A stretch of DNA of 37,317 bases, taken from assembly GCA_021811565.1 (NCBI GenBank), contig JAJZOL010000188.1:1-37317 (forward strand), in the 5' to 3' direction. Numbering within the stretch: the first letter of the stretch is position 1; every line of letters begins with the position of its first letter. The DNA comes from a bacterium. GTDB taxonomy: Bacteria > Armatimonadota > Chthonomonadetes > Chthonomonadales > CAJBBX01. A program made the translations under genes and the position numbers. The notes below the pieces were generated by a model. That model was given only the letters and a program-made list of their open reading frames with translations, had not been told where the DNA came from and did not search any database. Below, one piece after another: positions 16,772 to 23,742 of this stretch.

Positions 16772-17437
16772 TTAGGAATAAGAGCATTTGTCTCAGGTGC
16801 CAGATTCATGCCATGCGTTTTTAGCATTTTCGAATTGCCTGTAAGCGTGCAATATGATTTTTCAAAGATATCTTACCATAACGTCTGATATTTGTCGATT
16901 CTCCTATTTGATCAATCTATTAGAATTTCATGAACGGATTAGCACTTTTGATGAGAGAAACTCCTAAAGTGATGGCTCCTTTTTTGGAGAGGCAATTCGA
17001 TCTTCTGAAGTGTAAGCGAGCTTCGGCGCGAAAGTTTCCAACATAGCATGAACTATTCCCAATATATTCATCAAACTCCTTGACAAGCTCTATCAAAAGT
17101 GATATTCTGCGAGGGATATTAAAAATCCGTCGAGAGGGATGAGCCTGCATCATCATCGGACCTGCGAACGGAGAAGTTCCACCCACTTTCTGTAATCCTT
17201 TTTTGGACAGCGTGTTTCCAAATATGACCCGAACGGAGAAACGCGAACATGCCTGCGTAGAAGTTTAAAATAATTGTAAATGATGTATCATATTGTAATT
17301 ATTAAAAAGGAGTATGTTATGGTTAAAAATAAAATATACCCGTCATAATGGATGCTTTTATTATGCGGTATTATTGGGACACAATTATACCATATCATTA
17401 TTATATTGGATAATTTTAGATATTCTGGAAAATTTAT
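16772..17437 (+). repeat. 0.67-kb direct repeat, copy 1 (interrupted at its right end by ISL3)
   Basis: This block matches 20047-20715 in the same orientation at roughly 94% identity by eye, with a few 1-3 nt indels. It starts at TTAG-G/A-AATAAGAGC and ends exactly where the ISL3 left end begins. It holds a non-coding or decayed 0.5-kb region and the start of a small membrane-protein gene. Short minus-strand frames in both copies share I-S-L-L-I-E-L-V-K-E-F but are broken by indels, so I do not call a gene there. Confidence 0.9.
17319..17437 (+). pseudogene. Broken copy of the 77-residue membrane-protein gene
   Basis: The ATG, its AAAAAGGAG site and the first codons match the intact gene at 20597. 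One base change turns the TAC of Y-P-S-Y-W into TAA (codon 10). The remaining homology stops at the ISL3 left end, so the second half of the gene is missing. Confidence 0.75.
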
Positions 17438-17517
17438 GGTTCGTCGCTGTTTGTGTGGGTGGACGTTGACATGGTATCCTATCTGCAAGCTCATTTCACC
17501 AATGGATAGACAACAAA

Positions 17518-18637
17518 ATGAACCACGAAAACGCACTTATCGCCGATGCGCTTGGATTGCAACCACCCTATCAGGTTTCAGCGTCGATTTTAATATGGAA
17601 ACCGGTGAGCTCCACATCCATTTCGATTACCCTGGGGGAAGCGAGTTTCCCTGTCCCGAATGCAATGATTCCTCCAAGGTGTATGACAGCAATGTCCGAC
17701 AATGGCGTCATTTGAACTTCTTCGAACATCGAACATTTCCTCACGCATCGGTTCCACGCGTTAATTGCAAGCGATGCGGCGTGAAAACGGTAAGAGTTCC
17801 CTGGAGCCGTCCCGAAAGCGGATTCACCTTGTTGTTCGAGGCGATCGTCATCATGCTTTGTCGGTCAATGCCCGGTAAAAGCCGTAGCCCGGATATTGAA
17901 CGTTCACGACACCCGCATTTGGCGCATTGTTACGCATTACGTGGAGCAGGCGCGTTCGAAGGAGGATATGGACGGTGTTGACGTATTGGGCGTGGTCGGT
18001 GAGCTTGTCGAACCGTGGATGAAACCTCCGTCAAGCCCGGTCACAACTATGTCAGCGTTTTCGCGGACGTGAGAAGAAAAAAGGTTCTGTTCGTTATCGA
18101 GGGAAAAGACAAACGCACATTCGAGAGTTTCAACGAGGAGTTCGGAAGGCGCCGCGGATTCCCTTCCAACATTAAAACGATTTGCATGGACATGTCCCCG
18201 GCGTACATTTATGAGAAAACTTGTTTTCGATGAGGGTGCGTTGAACGAGTTTCCCGATGCCAATATCACGTTTGACCGGTTTCACGTGGCCAAGCTTGCC
18301 AACGAGGCCGTCCGATCAGGTTCGTCGTCAGGAAGTCAAGGTTAACGATCTTCTGAAAAACAGCCGTCACATCTGGCTGAAGCGACCGGAAAATCCGACT
18401 GTGCGCCGGAAGGACAAGCTCGAAATGCTGCAAAGGCTTAACTTTTCAACGGCAAAGGCGTACTCCTCGCGCATTCTTAATTATTTCCCGGATCGACTGA
18501 CAAACGGTCTAATGGAGGGGATAAACTCCCTGATACAGGCTGTCAAGGCCAAGGCGAGGGGGTATCGAAACACGAGTTATTTTAAAACAATCATTTACCT
18601 TATAGCGGGCAAGCCGAACTTCGAGTTGCCCGGATGA
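17518..18637 (+). pseudogene. ISL3-family transposase, frameshifted and internally deleted
   Basis: The frame opens M-N-H-E-N-A-L-I-A-D-A-L-G-L-Q-P-P, shifts near 17580, and continues V-D-F-N-M-E-T-G-E-L-H-I-H-F with a zinc finger C-P-E-C and C-K-R-C-G-V-K-T. It shifts again at about 17873 to V-K-A-V-A-R-I-L-N-V-H-D-T-R-I-W (the helix-turn-helix), is interrupted by a 23-nt insertion at about 17996, then resumes D-E-T-S-V-K-P-G-H-N-Y-V-S-V-F-A-D and D-M-S-P-A-Y. A further shift precedes F-D-R-F-H-V-A-K-L. The region before N-G-L-M-E-G-I-N-S-L-I-Q is shortened, so the domain between the second Asp and the catalytic Glu is partly deleted. It cannot be active. Confidence 0.85.
17996..18018 (+). 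repeat. 23-bp insertion with GTGG duplication inside the transposase
   Basis: The bases TCGGTGAGCTTGTCGAACC (17996-18014) are flanked on both sides by GTGG (17992-17995 and 18015-18018). Removing 23 nt restores V-L-G-V-D-E-T-S, the expected ISL3 sequence with the first catalytic Asp. The inserted core, read in reverse (GGTTCGACAAGCTCACCGA), resembles the small TTCGACAAGCTCA-type dispersed repeats known from many bacterial genomes. Confidence 0.7.
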
Positions 18638-18687
18638 AACATGCGAGAAGTGGTAATATTATTACCCACACCAAATAGCGAGGAGCC

Positions 18688-18714
18688 AAATTTTTGTTCT
18701 TTGGTCACAGTCAT
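18688..18714 (-). pseudogene. Possible 5' end of a gene cut off by the ISL3 right end
   Basis: On the minus strand AAAGGAG lies 8 nt before an ATG at 18714, which reads M-T-V-T-K-E-Q-K-F and then runs straight into the IS terminal repeat. This could be a gene start displaced by the insertion. It is only nine codons, so the call is weak. Confidence 0.3.
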
Positions 18715-18835
18715 CCTATGTTCTCCTTTCGCTCCTTGTAAGCATAGATGAGTTCGTATTCCTACTTGTTATCCCCGTGGGATAATCTCTTGATCCGAAA
18801 GTTTTCGCATAGGTTTTAACCTCGTTATTTCTTTC

Positions 18836-19069
18836 TCACAATTTCTCCAGCGCTCCTACGAATTCTTCCGGTGTTATTTCAACCTCCCGGAGGATTTCTC
18901 TGACCAATGGACGGGCGAGGTCCCTCTTCGGGTGGTTCGGAACGGTGGTCGTCCTTCCATCAGGGTGGCGGTAAAAGACATGACTTCCTTTCTGCCGCAC
19001 TGCCTGAAAACCTAAACTCAACAGTATCTTCTCCATCGTCTTGAAATCTACGACGGGAAGCCGGGTCAT
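18836..19069 (-). CDS. hicA: HicA-type mRNA interferase toxin
   Basis: A 77-residue protein with the double-stranded-RNA-binding-like HicA fold. It shows L-P-V-V-D-F-K-T-M-E-K-I-L, G-F-Q-A-V-R-Q-K-G-S-H-V-F-Y-R-H (the conserved G-S-H with catalytic His30), then T-T-V-P-N-H-P-K-R-D-L-A and the terminal L-R-E-V-E-I-T-P-E-E-F. It should cleave mRNA when free and is blocked by HicB. Its ATG overlaps the stop of hicB by 4 nt, so the pair is translationally coupled with the antitoxin first. It lies between two long direct repeats with IS remnants, consistent with acquisition as a mobile module. Confidence 0.9.
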   Translation of the reverse strand: MTRLPVVDFKTMEKILLSLGFQAVRQKGSHVFYRHPDGRTTTVPNHPKRDLARPLVREILREVEITPEEFVGALEKL

Positions 19070-19284
19070 ACGGTTACCTCAATCTGTTGCAATCCTACAA
19101 ACCGGGGCAGGTCTTCCGTTGAACCCTTGTATTCCTCCAGGCACAACTCCAGAACTTCTTTAAGGTTTTTCTGAAGCTCATCTAAAGTCGCTCCCTGGGT
19201 ATGGGCACCAGCTATATCCGGCACAATACCAACATAAAGTTTTGTTTCAGGGTCCCATTCCACATAGGCAGTAAAGGTTCTCAT
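19066..19284 (-). CDS. hicB: HicB-type antitoxin
   Basis: A 72-residue protein with the HicB partial RNase H-like fold: F-T-A-Y-V-E-W-D-P-E-T-K-L-Y-V-G-I-V-P-D-I-A-G-A-H-T-Q-G, then T-L-D-E-L-Q-K-N-L-K-E-V-L-E-L-C-L-E-E. It lacks the C-terminal ribbon-helix-helix or HTH DNA-binding part of longer HicB proteins, so operator binding may need the complex or another protein. GGAGG lies 6 nt upstream of its ATG. A palindrome sits 25-55 nt upstream. Confidence 0.9.
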   Translation of the reverse strand: MRTFTAYVEWDPETKLYVGIVPDIAGAHTQGATLDELQKNLKEVLELCLEEYKGSTEDLPRFVGLQQIEVTV

Positions 19285-19308
19285 TGTTCACCTCCATAGA
19301 AAAATTTT

Positions 19309-19339
19309 ATTCTTTGTGCGCAACATCTGTGCAAAGAAT
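19309..19339 (-). promoter_or_regulatory. Palindromic operator candidate upstream of hicBA
   Basis: ATTCTTTG-N15-CAAAGAAT is a perfect 8-bp inverted repeat with partly matching inner arms (TGC/GCA). On the minus strand a TTGCAC box lies inside it and an A/T-rich stretch (AATAAAAT) follows, so binding here would cover a promoter for the toxin-antitoxin operon. Confidence 0.55.
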
Positions 19340-19392
19340 GTTTCATACGGTTTAGTATCTTATCAGCCTTTTCGCACAAGAATCCTGCAGCA

Positions 19393-19953
19393 TTACGCGG
19401 TGGTCATTCCCGCCATTGACGGTATGACGACGATTTGTATTAGTTTAAGTGCGGTGATTGCTGCACGCTTGCCCATTGTCGTCAGATAGTACTTGTTTGT
19501 ATGTCCGATTTTTTTGATAAGACCATGAAGGTGCAATCTTTTAGCAAGCGAGAAACCTGTGAGGTAGTTATGGCCGGTGAGTTTGTCATGCCAGGGTTCA
19601 AAGGACGGACAGGCTTCCATAGCTGAGAATATATGCACCAGTCCGTCGCCTTCGTCCCGTTTGGCAATGATATCCTGGATGCGGGTTTCTTTGCGAAAGG
19701 CGCCTTTAGTGCGTATAAACTCGATCTCAAGACCGTTCTCTTGTGCGAGTTGCTCTGCATTCCGGCGCAACTCGTCACGGAGCGGCTCGGTGAACCGAGG
19801 ATAATCAAAGAGACGAATACCCAGGGAACGCAGGTGGTCGGCCATGCCATCGCCGTGGCAGATGCCAGGCAGGGTGCCGCTTATGACGATGCGGTCAAAA
19901 CATGAGAGCATACCGTGAATCTGAGAGTTGTGTCTTTCGATCAAAGAAACCAT
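19393..19953 (-). CDS. Conserved mobile-element-associated protein, apparently internally deleted
   Basis: A 186-residue frame with AGGAAG before its ATG. The N-terminal part (I-H-G-M-L-S-C-F-D-R-I-V-I-S-G-T-L-P-G, then R-L-F-D-Y-P-R-F, I-E-F-I-R-T-K and F-S-A-M-E-A-C-P-S-F-E-P-W-H-D-K) matches, from memory, a multicopy family whose members are about 400-500 residues. The last 55 residues (L-A-K-R-L-H-L-H-G-L-I-K-K-I-G, Y-Y-L-T-T-M-G-K-R) look like the winged-helix end of the same family. The middle appears to be missing without loss of frame. Function is unknown; the setting beside IS fragments and HicBA suggests mobility. It may be non-functional. Confidence 0.6.
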   Translation of the reverse strand: MVSLIERHNSQIHGMLSCFDRIVISGTLPGICHGDGMADHLRSLGIRLFDYPRFTEPLRDELRRNAEQLAQENGLEIEFIRTKGAFRKETRIQDIIAKRDEGDGLVHIFSAMEACPSFEPWHDKLTGHNYLTGFSLAKRLHLHGLIKKIGHTNKYYLTTMGKRAAITALKLIQIVVIPSMAGMTTA

Positions 19954-20046
19954 AGGATATCTTCCTGTGTGCCACTGGGCGAATGTGTTGTATAACTAAT
20001 TACGACGCCAGAGCCGGATTTCCTCTTTGGTTCCAGCTATGCCAGG

Positions 20047-20715
20047 TTAGAAATAAGAGCATTTGTCTCAGGTGCCAGATTCATGCCATGCGTTTTTTAG
20101 CATTTTCGAATTGCCTGTAAACGTGCAATATGATTTTTCAAAGATATCTTACCATAACGTATGATATTTGTCGATTCTTCTATTTGATCAATCTATAAGA
20201 ATTTCATAAACGGATTAGTGCTTTTGATGAGAGAAACTCCTAAAGTGATGGCTCTTTTTTTAGGAGGCAATTCGATCTTCGGAAGTGTAAGCGAGCTTCG
20301 GCGCAAAAGTTTCCAACGTAGCATGAACTATTCCCAATATATTCTTCAAACTCCTTGACAAGCTCTATCAAAAGTGATATTCTGCGAGGGACATTAAAAT
20401 CCGTCGAGAGGGATGAGCCTGCATCATCATCATCGGACCTGCGAACGGAGAAGTTCCACCCACTTTCTGTAATCCTTTTTTGGACAGCGTGTTTCCAAAT
20501 ATGACCCGAACGGAGAAACGCGAACATGCCGGCATAGAAGTTTTTAAATAAATGTTAATGATGTATCATATTGTAATTATTAAAAAGGAGTATGTTATGG
20601 TTAAAAATAGAATATACCCTTCATACTGGATGCTTTTATTATGCGGTATCCTTGGGACACAATTATACCATATCATTATTATATTGGATAATTTGAGATA
20701 TTCTGGGAAATTTAT
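20047..20715 (+). repeat. 0.67-kb direct repeat, copy 2
   Basis: Second copy of the block at 16772-17437, same orientation, 3.3 kb apart. Here the small membrane-protein gene continues past the end of the homology and is intact. The composition is clearly more A/T-rich than the neighbouring enzymes. The leading 0.5 kb has no gene I can support. Confidence 0.9.
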
Positions 20716-20830
20716 AGTCAATTATTCAGCTTGGCTCAAAAACGAAGGTATCCAAATGGAAATTATATATGTTATATTTATTTCCATTATATATATAATA
20801 AAGTGGTTGGTTACGAAACTATACGCTTGA
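20597..20830 (+). CDS. Small two-helix membrane protein, 77 residues
   Basis: AAAAAGGAG lies 8 nt before the ATG. The product has one hydrophobic segment near the start (W-M-L-L-L-C-G-I-L-G-T-Q-L-Y-H-I-I-I-I-L) and another at the end (I-I-Y-V-I-F-I-S-I-I-Y-I-I-K-W-L-V), with a short loop N-Y-S-A-W-L-K-N-E-G between. The family is unknown. Low G+C and location inside a duplicated block point to foreign origin. A broken copy is at 17319. Confidence 0.6.
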   Translation: MVKNRIYPSYWMLLLCGILGTQLYHIIIILDNLRYSGKFIVNYSAWLKNEGIQMEIIYVIFISIIYIIKWLVTKLYA

Positions 20831-21244
20831 AATATGCATGAGCCTTAGCTTATTGGTTATAATGCATTTCATTATCTCTGTTGACTTACAATGCAGTCTT
20901 AAGTCGGGTTCCTATCCATATCATGCATTAGATATTAATTCGGCAACTAAATATCAAGGAATATATTAACTTCATCAAGAGTGATTTCTCATATTTTATC
21001 ATCTATTTAATTGCCGATTTAATAATATTATCACGATGGCTTGAAGACCAAGGGCGCGGGGATATGCCAACACAAATTGTTCTTACCGTCAGGCATACAT
21101 GCTAATCTTAGGAACAAAAGATCGGAATTGCTGATATCGTTTTCTACAAGTATTTCGTTTAATTCAGGGGATATCATGCATTCCTTGGATTGGCGATGAA
21201 AGGGCCGTCTTGTATAGTTATCCATAAGTTGAATCTTCGGAGCT
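20831..21244. other. A/T-rich intergenic stretch, one doubtful minus-strand ORF
   Basis: No RNA, terminator or known repeat was recognised. A 64-codon minus-strand frame (21031-21225) starts M-D-N-Y-T-R-R-P and ends L-L-F-L-R-L-A-C-M-P-D-G-K-N-N-L-C-W, 19 nt after the UroD-like gene. It has a protein-like composition but only a weak ribosome site. I leave it as possible, not called. Confidence 0.4.
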
Positions 21245-22285
21245 TTATTGCCGGGTTTCCTGAAGAGCCTCAAGTACAACCGGTATCGATTCGCGCCAAT
21301 TGTCGGGGTATTGTTCCGAAACCTCAAAGGCGAACAGCCTGCCGTTCTCGCTGCCGCGCTGCACCATATCCAGAACCTTGTCGTGCAGTTTTTTAGGCGG
21401 AAGCATGTAATGCCCGACTCGAATATTGCACCAGAACAGCTTATCACGCCAAGCTGCACGTGCCTCCTCCAATGGCATATCCCCCTCATTAGGCTCCGTG
21501 AGAGACTCGATGAGATCAATCGGAGCTTGGGCGATCAGACGCTTGCAGGATGCCGTTCGTCCATCGTAATGAGATCCGACAATCTTGCCCGCTTGGCGGA
21601 GGATCGGGAAGCACTCGTTGTATACTGGAAGAAGGTATTTTTCATACCTTTTGGGACCTAATGACTCCGCAGTGAAATTCTCAAGGTTGGATACGAACCT
21701 GCCAGGACCTTCCGCCACGATCTGAACTCTCTTTCTAAAGTTCACAAGCAAGGCTTCATATAGCTCCTCTATTTCATTTTTCATATCCAGCAGGTGCAAG
21801 GAGAAGTTTTCCAGTCCTACCAAATCCACGAGGATTGTTTGCAGAGGCGTGCGACCAATGGAGGAGAGGGCAACTCCGTACGGGGCTATTTTTCGCTCCA
21901 TTTCCAAAAATTCTTCGTATCGTGCGGTGTAATCCGTGTGGCGCACGATCCAAAGCATCACCCTGTAATCATCCGCCGTTTCCAGTAGGTGTTTTCTCGC
22001 CCAGCCGTTTAGCCACGTCTGATGTAGGTTGCCAACGGGTGTTTTTATGGTTTGGCGATGATACATCTCTCCGTTTTCAGAGTATTCATCGTTCAGGTAT
22101 TCCACCTCCTTCGTTTCCGAACGGAACGGGCTAACGTGCCATGTCACACCAAGTCCGGCATCGAACATGGGTTGCCACTCAGGCTCGTTTTGAGTGTGTC
22201 GCCATTCGTTTTGATAAATGGTGTAGGGAATGATATCCGGTCGTTCCCCAGCCCAGAAGAGTTCCAATCGTTCCCTGATATTCAT
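21245..22285 (-). CDS. Uroporphyrinogen decarboxylase (URO-D) family protein
   Basis: A 346-residue protein from ATG 22285 with AAAGGTGGG upstream. The opening M-N-I-R-E-R-L-E-L-F-W-A-G-E-R-P-D is typical of the divergent URO-D superfamily members common in Armatimonadota and Planctomycetota, which begin R-x-R-x-x-x-x-x-x-G-x-x-P-D. Later segments V-G-L-E-N-F-S-L-H-L-L-D, A-G-K-I-V-G-S-H-Y-D-G-R and I-D-L-I-E-S-L-T-E-P match the barrel, with the H-x-D/C-G metal-site-like position seen in MtaA/MtbA corrinoid methyltransferases. It is therefore more likely a cobalamin-dependent methyltransferase-like protein than a heme enzyme. Substrate is unknown. It is divergent from the MarR operon. Confidence 0.8.
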   Translation of the reverse strand: MNIRERLELFWAGERPDIIPYTIYQNEWRHTQNEPEWQPMFDAGLGVTWHVSPFRSETKEVEYLNDEYSENGEMYHRQTIKTPVGNLHQTWLNGWARKHLLETADDYRVMLWIVRHTDYTARYEEFLEMERKIAPYGVALSSIGRTPLQTILVDLVGLENFSLHLLDMKNEIEELYEALLVNFRKRVQIVAEGPGRFVSNLENFTAESLGPKRYEKYLLPVYNECFPILRQAGKIVGSHYDGRTASCKRLIAQAPIDLIESLTEPNEGDMPLEEARAAWRDKLFWCNIRVGHYMLPPKKLHDKVLDMVQRGSENGRLFAFEVSEQYPDNWRESIPVVLEALQETRQ

Positions 22286-22382
22286 TGACCCACCTTTGCT
22301 CGAAACGTGATAGCGGATTATACCACAACCGATCAAATTCAAACGAATGCGGTGACCTTGAGCACGGGATTAGAAAATACGT

Positions 22383-22396
22383 TGACAATCATGTCA
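22383..22396 (+). promoter_or_regulatory. Inverted repeat, candidate MarR operator
   Basis: TGACA-N4-TGTCA, followed 8 nt later by another TGACA (22405-22409) that is part of the -35 box. Three half-sites at a MarR-family promoter suggest autorepression. Confidence 0.5.
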
Positions 22397-22403
22397 GGGA
22401 CCA

Positions 22404-22433
22404 TTGACAGATACATGTTTCGAGTCGTATAAT
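22404..22433 (+). promoter_or_regulatory. Consensus sigma-70 promoter for the MarR-ABC operon, probably leaderless
   Basis: TTGACA (22404-22409) and TATAAT (22428-22433) are exact consensus boxes with 18-nt spacing. The ATG at 22440 lies only 6 nt after the -10 box, so the transcript should start at or next to the A of the start codon. No ribosome site fits in between. Confidence 0.8.
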
Positions 22434-22439
22434 TGAGTT

Positions 22440-22934
22440 ATGAAACAGTTGCAGGATGAAAATATTAACTCAGGTGATATCGACGAGTGTGCATCGATGA
22501 TTCTGGAAACGGTGCCGTTTATCATGCGCGTGATACGCGCGGAACGTCGTGAATTGGGAGGGGACATCTTGCCCTTGCCTCATTTCCGTGTCCTTGCGCA
22601 TTTAAATCGCAATCCTGAGTCATCGTTATCCTCCCTTGCCGAGGAGATCGGATTGACGCTTCCATCCATCTCGAAAATCGTGGAGGCATTGCATGAGAAA
22701 GGTTTGGTTTCCAGGCGGGAATCGGAACACGATCGACGGTATATTCGCCTATCCGTGACTTCTGAAGGAGCGCTTGCGTTGCAAGTTGCGAGGCTTGAAA
22801 CCCAACGCAAGTTGGCCAAAAGGTTACAGGAGGCGTCACCGGAGCAATGCGCGTTTATTAGCGAGGGACTTCGTTCGCTGAGAGATGTTTTCACACAGCG
22901 AAAAAACAACGAGGTCGATAGTAGCGGGGAATAA
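22440..22934 (+). CDS. MarR-family transcriptional regulator
   Basis: A 164-residue protein with a MarR winged helix-turn-helix. It shows L-P-L-P-H-F-R-V-L-A-H-L, then S-L-S-S-L-A-E-E-I-G-L-T-L-P-S-I-S-K-I-V as the HTH, G-L-V-S-R-R-E-S-E-H-D-R-R-Y-I-R-L-S-V as the wing with its D-R-R, and flanking dimerisation helices. It heads an operon with an ABC ATPase and permease, starting 1 nt before the ATPase start, and probably represses its own promoter until a ligand binds. Its mRNA seems leaderless. Confidence 0.92.
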   Translation: MKQLQDENINSGDIDECASMILETVPFIMRVIRAERRELGGDILPLPHFRVLAHLNRNPESSLSSLAEEIGLTLPSISKIVEALHEKGLVSRRESEHDRRYIRLSVTSEGALALQVARLETQRKLAKRLQEASPEQCAFISEGLRSLRDVFTQRKNNEVDSSGE

Positions 22935-22935
22935 C

Positions 22936-23742
22936 ATGGAAATTCTTCGAACGGAATCCTTGACGCGACGTTTTGGAGCTTTCACGGCGGTGGATGAGGT
23001 TACATTCACCATGGAGAAAGGGGAGGTGTTCGGACTTCTCGGTCCTAACGGTGCGGGCAAGAGCACCACTCTTAAAATGCTGACCACACTGCTTCCGCCC
23101 ACATCGGGCAATGCGTACATTCAGGATTTTGATCTAATCCATCATGCAGGAGACGTGCGCAGATTGATAGGGTATGTTCCCCAAGCGTTATCCGCTGATG
23201 GAGCGCTGACCGGATACGAGAACCTGCTAATATTCGCCAAACTCTATGATCTACCGCGCAAGGAGCGAGAGGCGCGGATTCAAAGATCCCTGACATTCAT
23301 GGGTTTGGAGGAAGCCGCCGGCAAACTTGTGAGGGACTACTCCGGCGGAATGATACGTCGGTTGGAGATTGCCCAATCGATCCTTCATCACCCACCGATT
23401 CTCTTTCTCGATGAGCCCACGGTCGGCTTGGACCCTCTGGCGAGGAAAGCGGTGTGGGATAATTTGGAACAGCTGAGAGAGGAATACGACACAACGATTC
23501 TGTTAACCACACATCACATGGAGGAGGCGGATTACCTTTGCGACAGAATAGCTATTATGCATCATGCAAAGCTTGCCGCAATTGGCGCCCCCGATCTATT
23601 GAAGGCTACCTTGGATAAGCAAGATGCAACGTTGGATGATGTCTTCATACATTACACTGGCAACGCGATGGATGAAAACGAATTAGGAGGGAATTTCCGT
23701 GATACCACAAGAGCGCGGAGAAATGCGCGGCGTATCGGGTAG
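22936..23742 (+). CDS. ABC transporter ATP-binding protein, multidrug-export (DrrA-like) type
   Basis: The ATG at 22936 follows the MarR stop by 1 nt; GGGGAA inside the end of marR serves as ribosome site. The 268-residue product has Walker A G-P-N-G-A-G-K-S-T (about 36-44), a Q-loop in Y-V-P-Q-A-L-S, the signature Y-S-G-G-M, Walker B I-L-F-L-D-E-P, and the switch histidine in L-T-T-H-H-M-E-E-A-D. The G-L-D-P-L-A-R and D-A-T-L-D-D-V-F-I-H-Y-T-G elements near the end are typical of DrrA/NodI export ATPases. It powers the permease encoded next, whose start lies within its last 44 nt. Confidence 0.93.
   Translation: MEILRTESLTRRFGAFTAVDEVTFTMEKGEVFGLLGPNGAGKSTTLKMLTTLLPPTSGNAYIQDFDLIHHAGDVRRLIGYVPQALSADGALTGYENLLIFAKLYDLPRKEREARIQRSLTFMGLEEAAGKLVRDYSGGMIRRLEIAQSILHHPPILFLDEPTVGLDPLARKAVWDNLEQLREEYDTTILLTTHHMEEADYLCDRIAIMHHAKLAAIGAPDLLKATLDKQDATLDDVFIHYTGNAMDENELGGNFRDTTRARRNARRIG

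Larger units (their letters stand above)
17438..18687 (+). mobile_element. Decayed ISL3-family insertion sequence, 1250 bp
   Basis: The left end GGTTCGTCGCTGTTTG-TGTGGGT (17438-17460) and the right end, read inward as GGCTCCTCGCTATTTGGTG-TGGGT (18687-18664), are imperfect terminal inverted repeats of about 24 bp, typical of ISL3. The flanks AAATTTAT (17430-17437) and AAATTTTT (18688-18695) agree at 7 of 8 positions, the target-duplication length usual for this family. The single transposase gene is a pseudogene. A palindrome GGTAATA-T-TATTACC lies just inside the right end. Confidence 0.85.

Noticed and set aside
16920-17186. Minus-strand frame in repeat copy 1, matched by 20240-20527 in copy 2
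   Set aside because: The two frames share part of their residues but starts and ends differ because of 1-nt indels, and differences do not favour third codon positions. It is probably non-coding or a relic.
18769-18785. TTATCCC-CGT-GGGATAA hairpin downstream of hicA
   Set aside because: A perfect 7-bp stem but with no T-run on either side. Not called a terminator.
21031-21519. 162-codon minus-strand frame
   Set aside because: Its first half is out of frame over the UroD-like gene. Only the last 64 codons could be real, and they are noted as doubtful.
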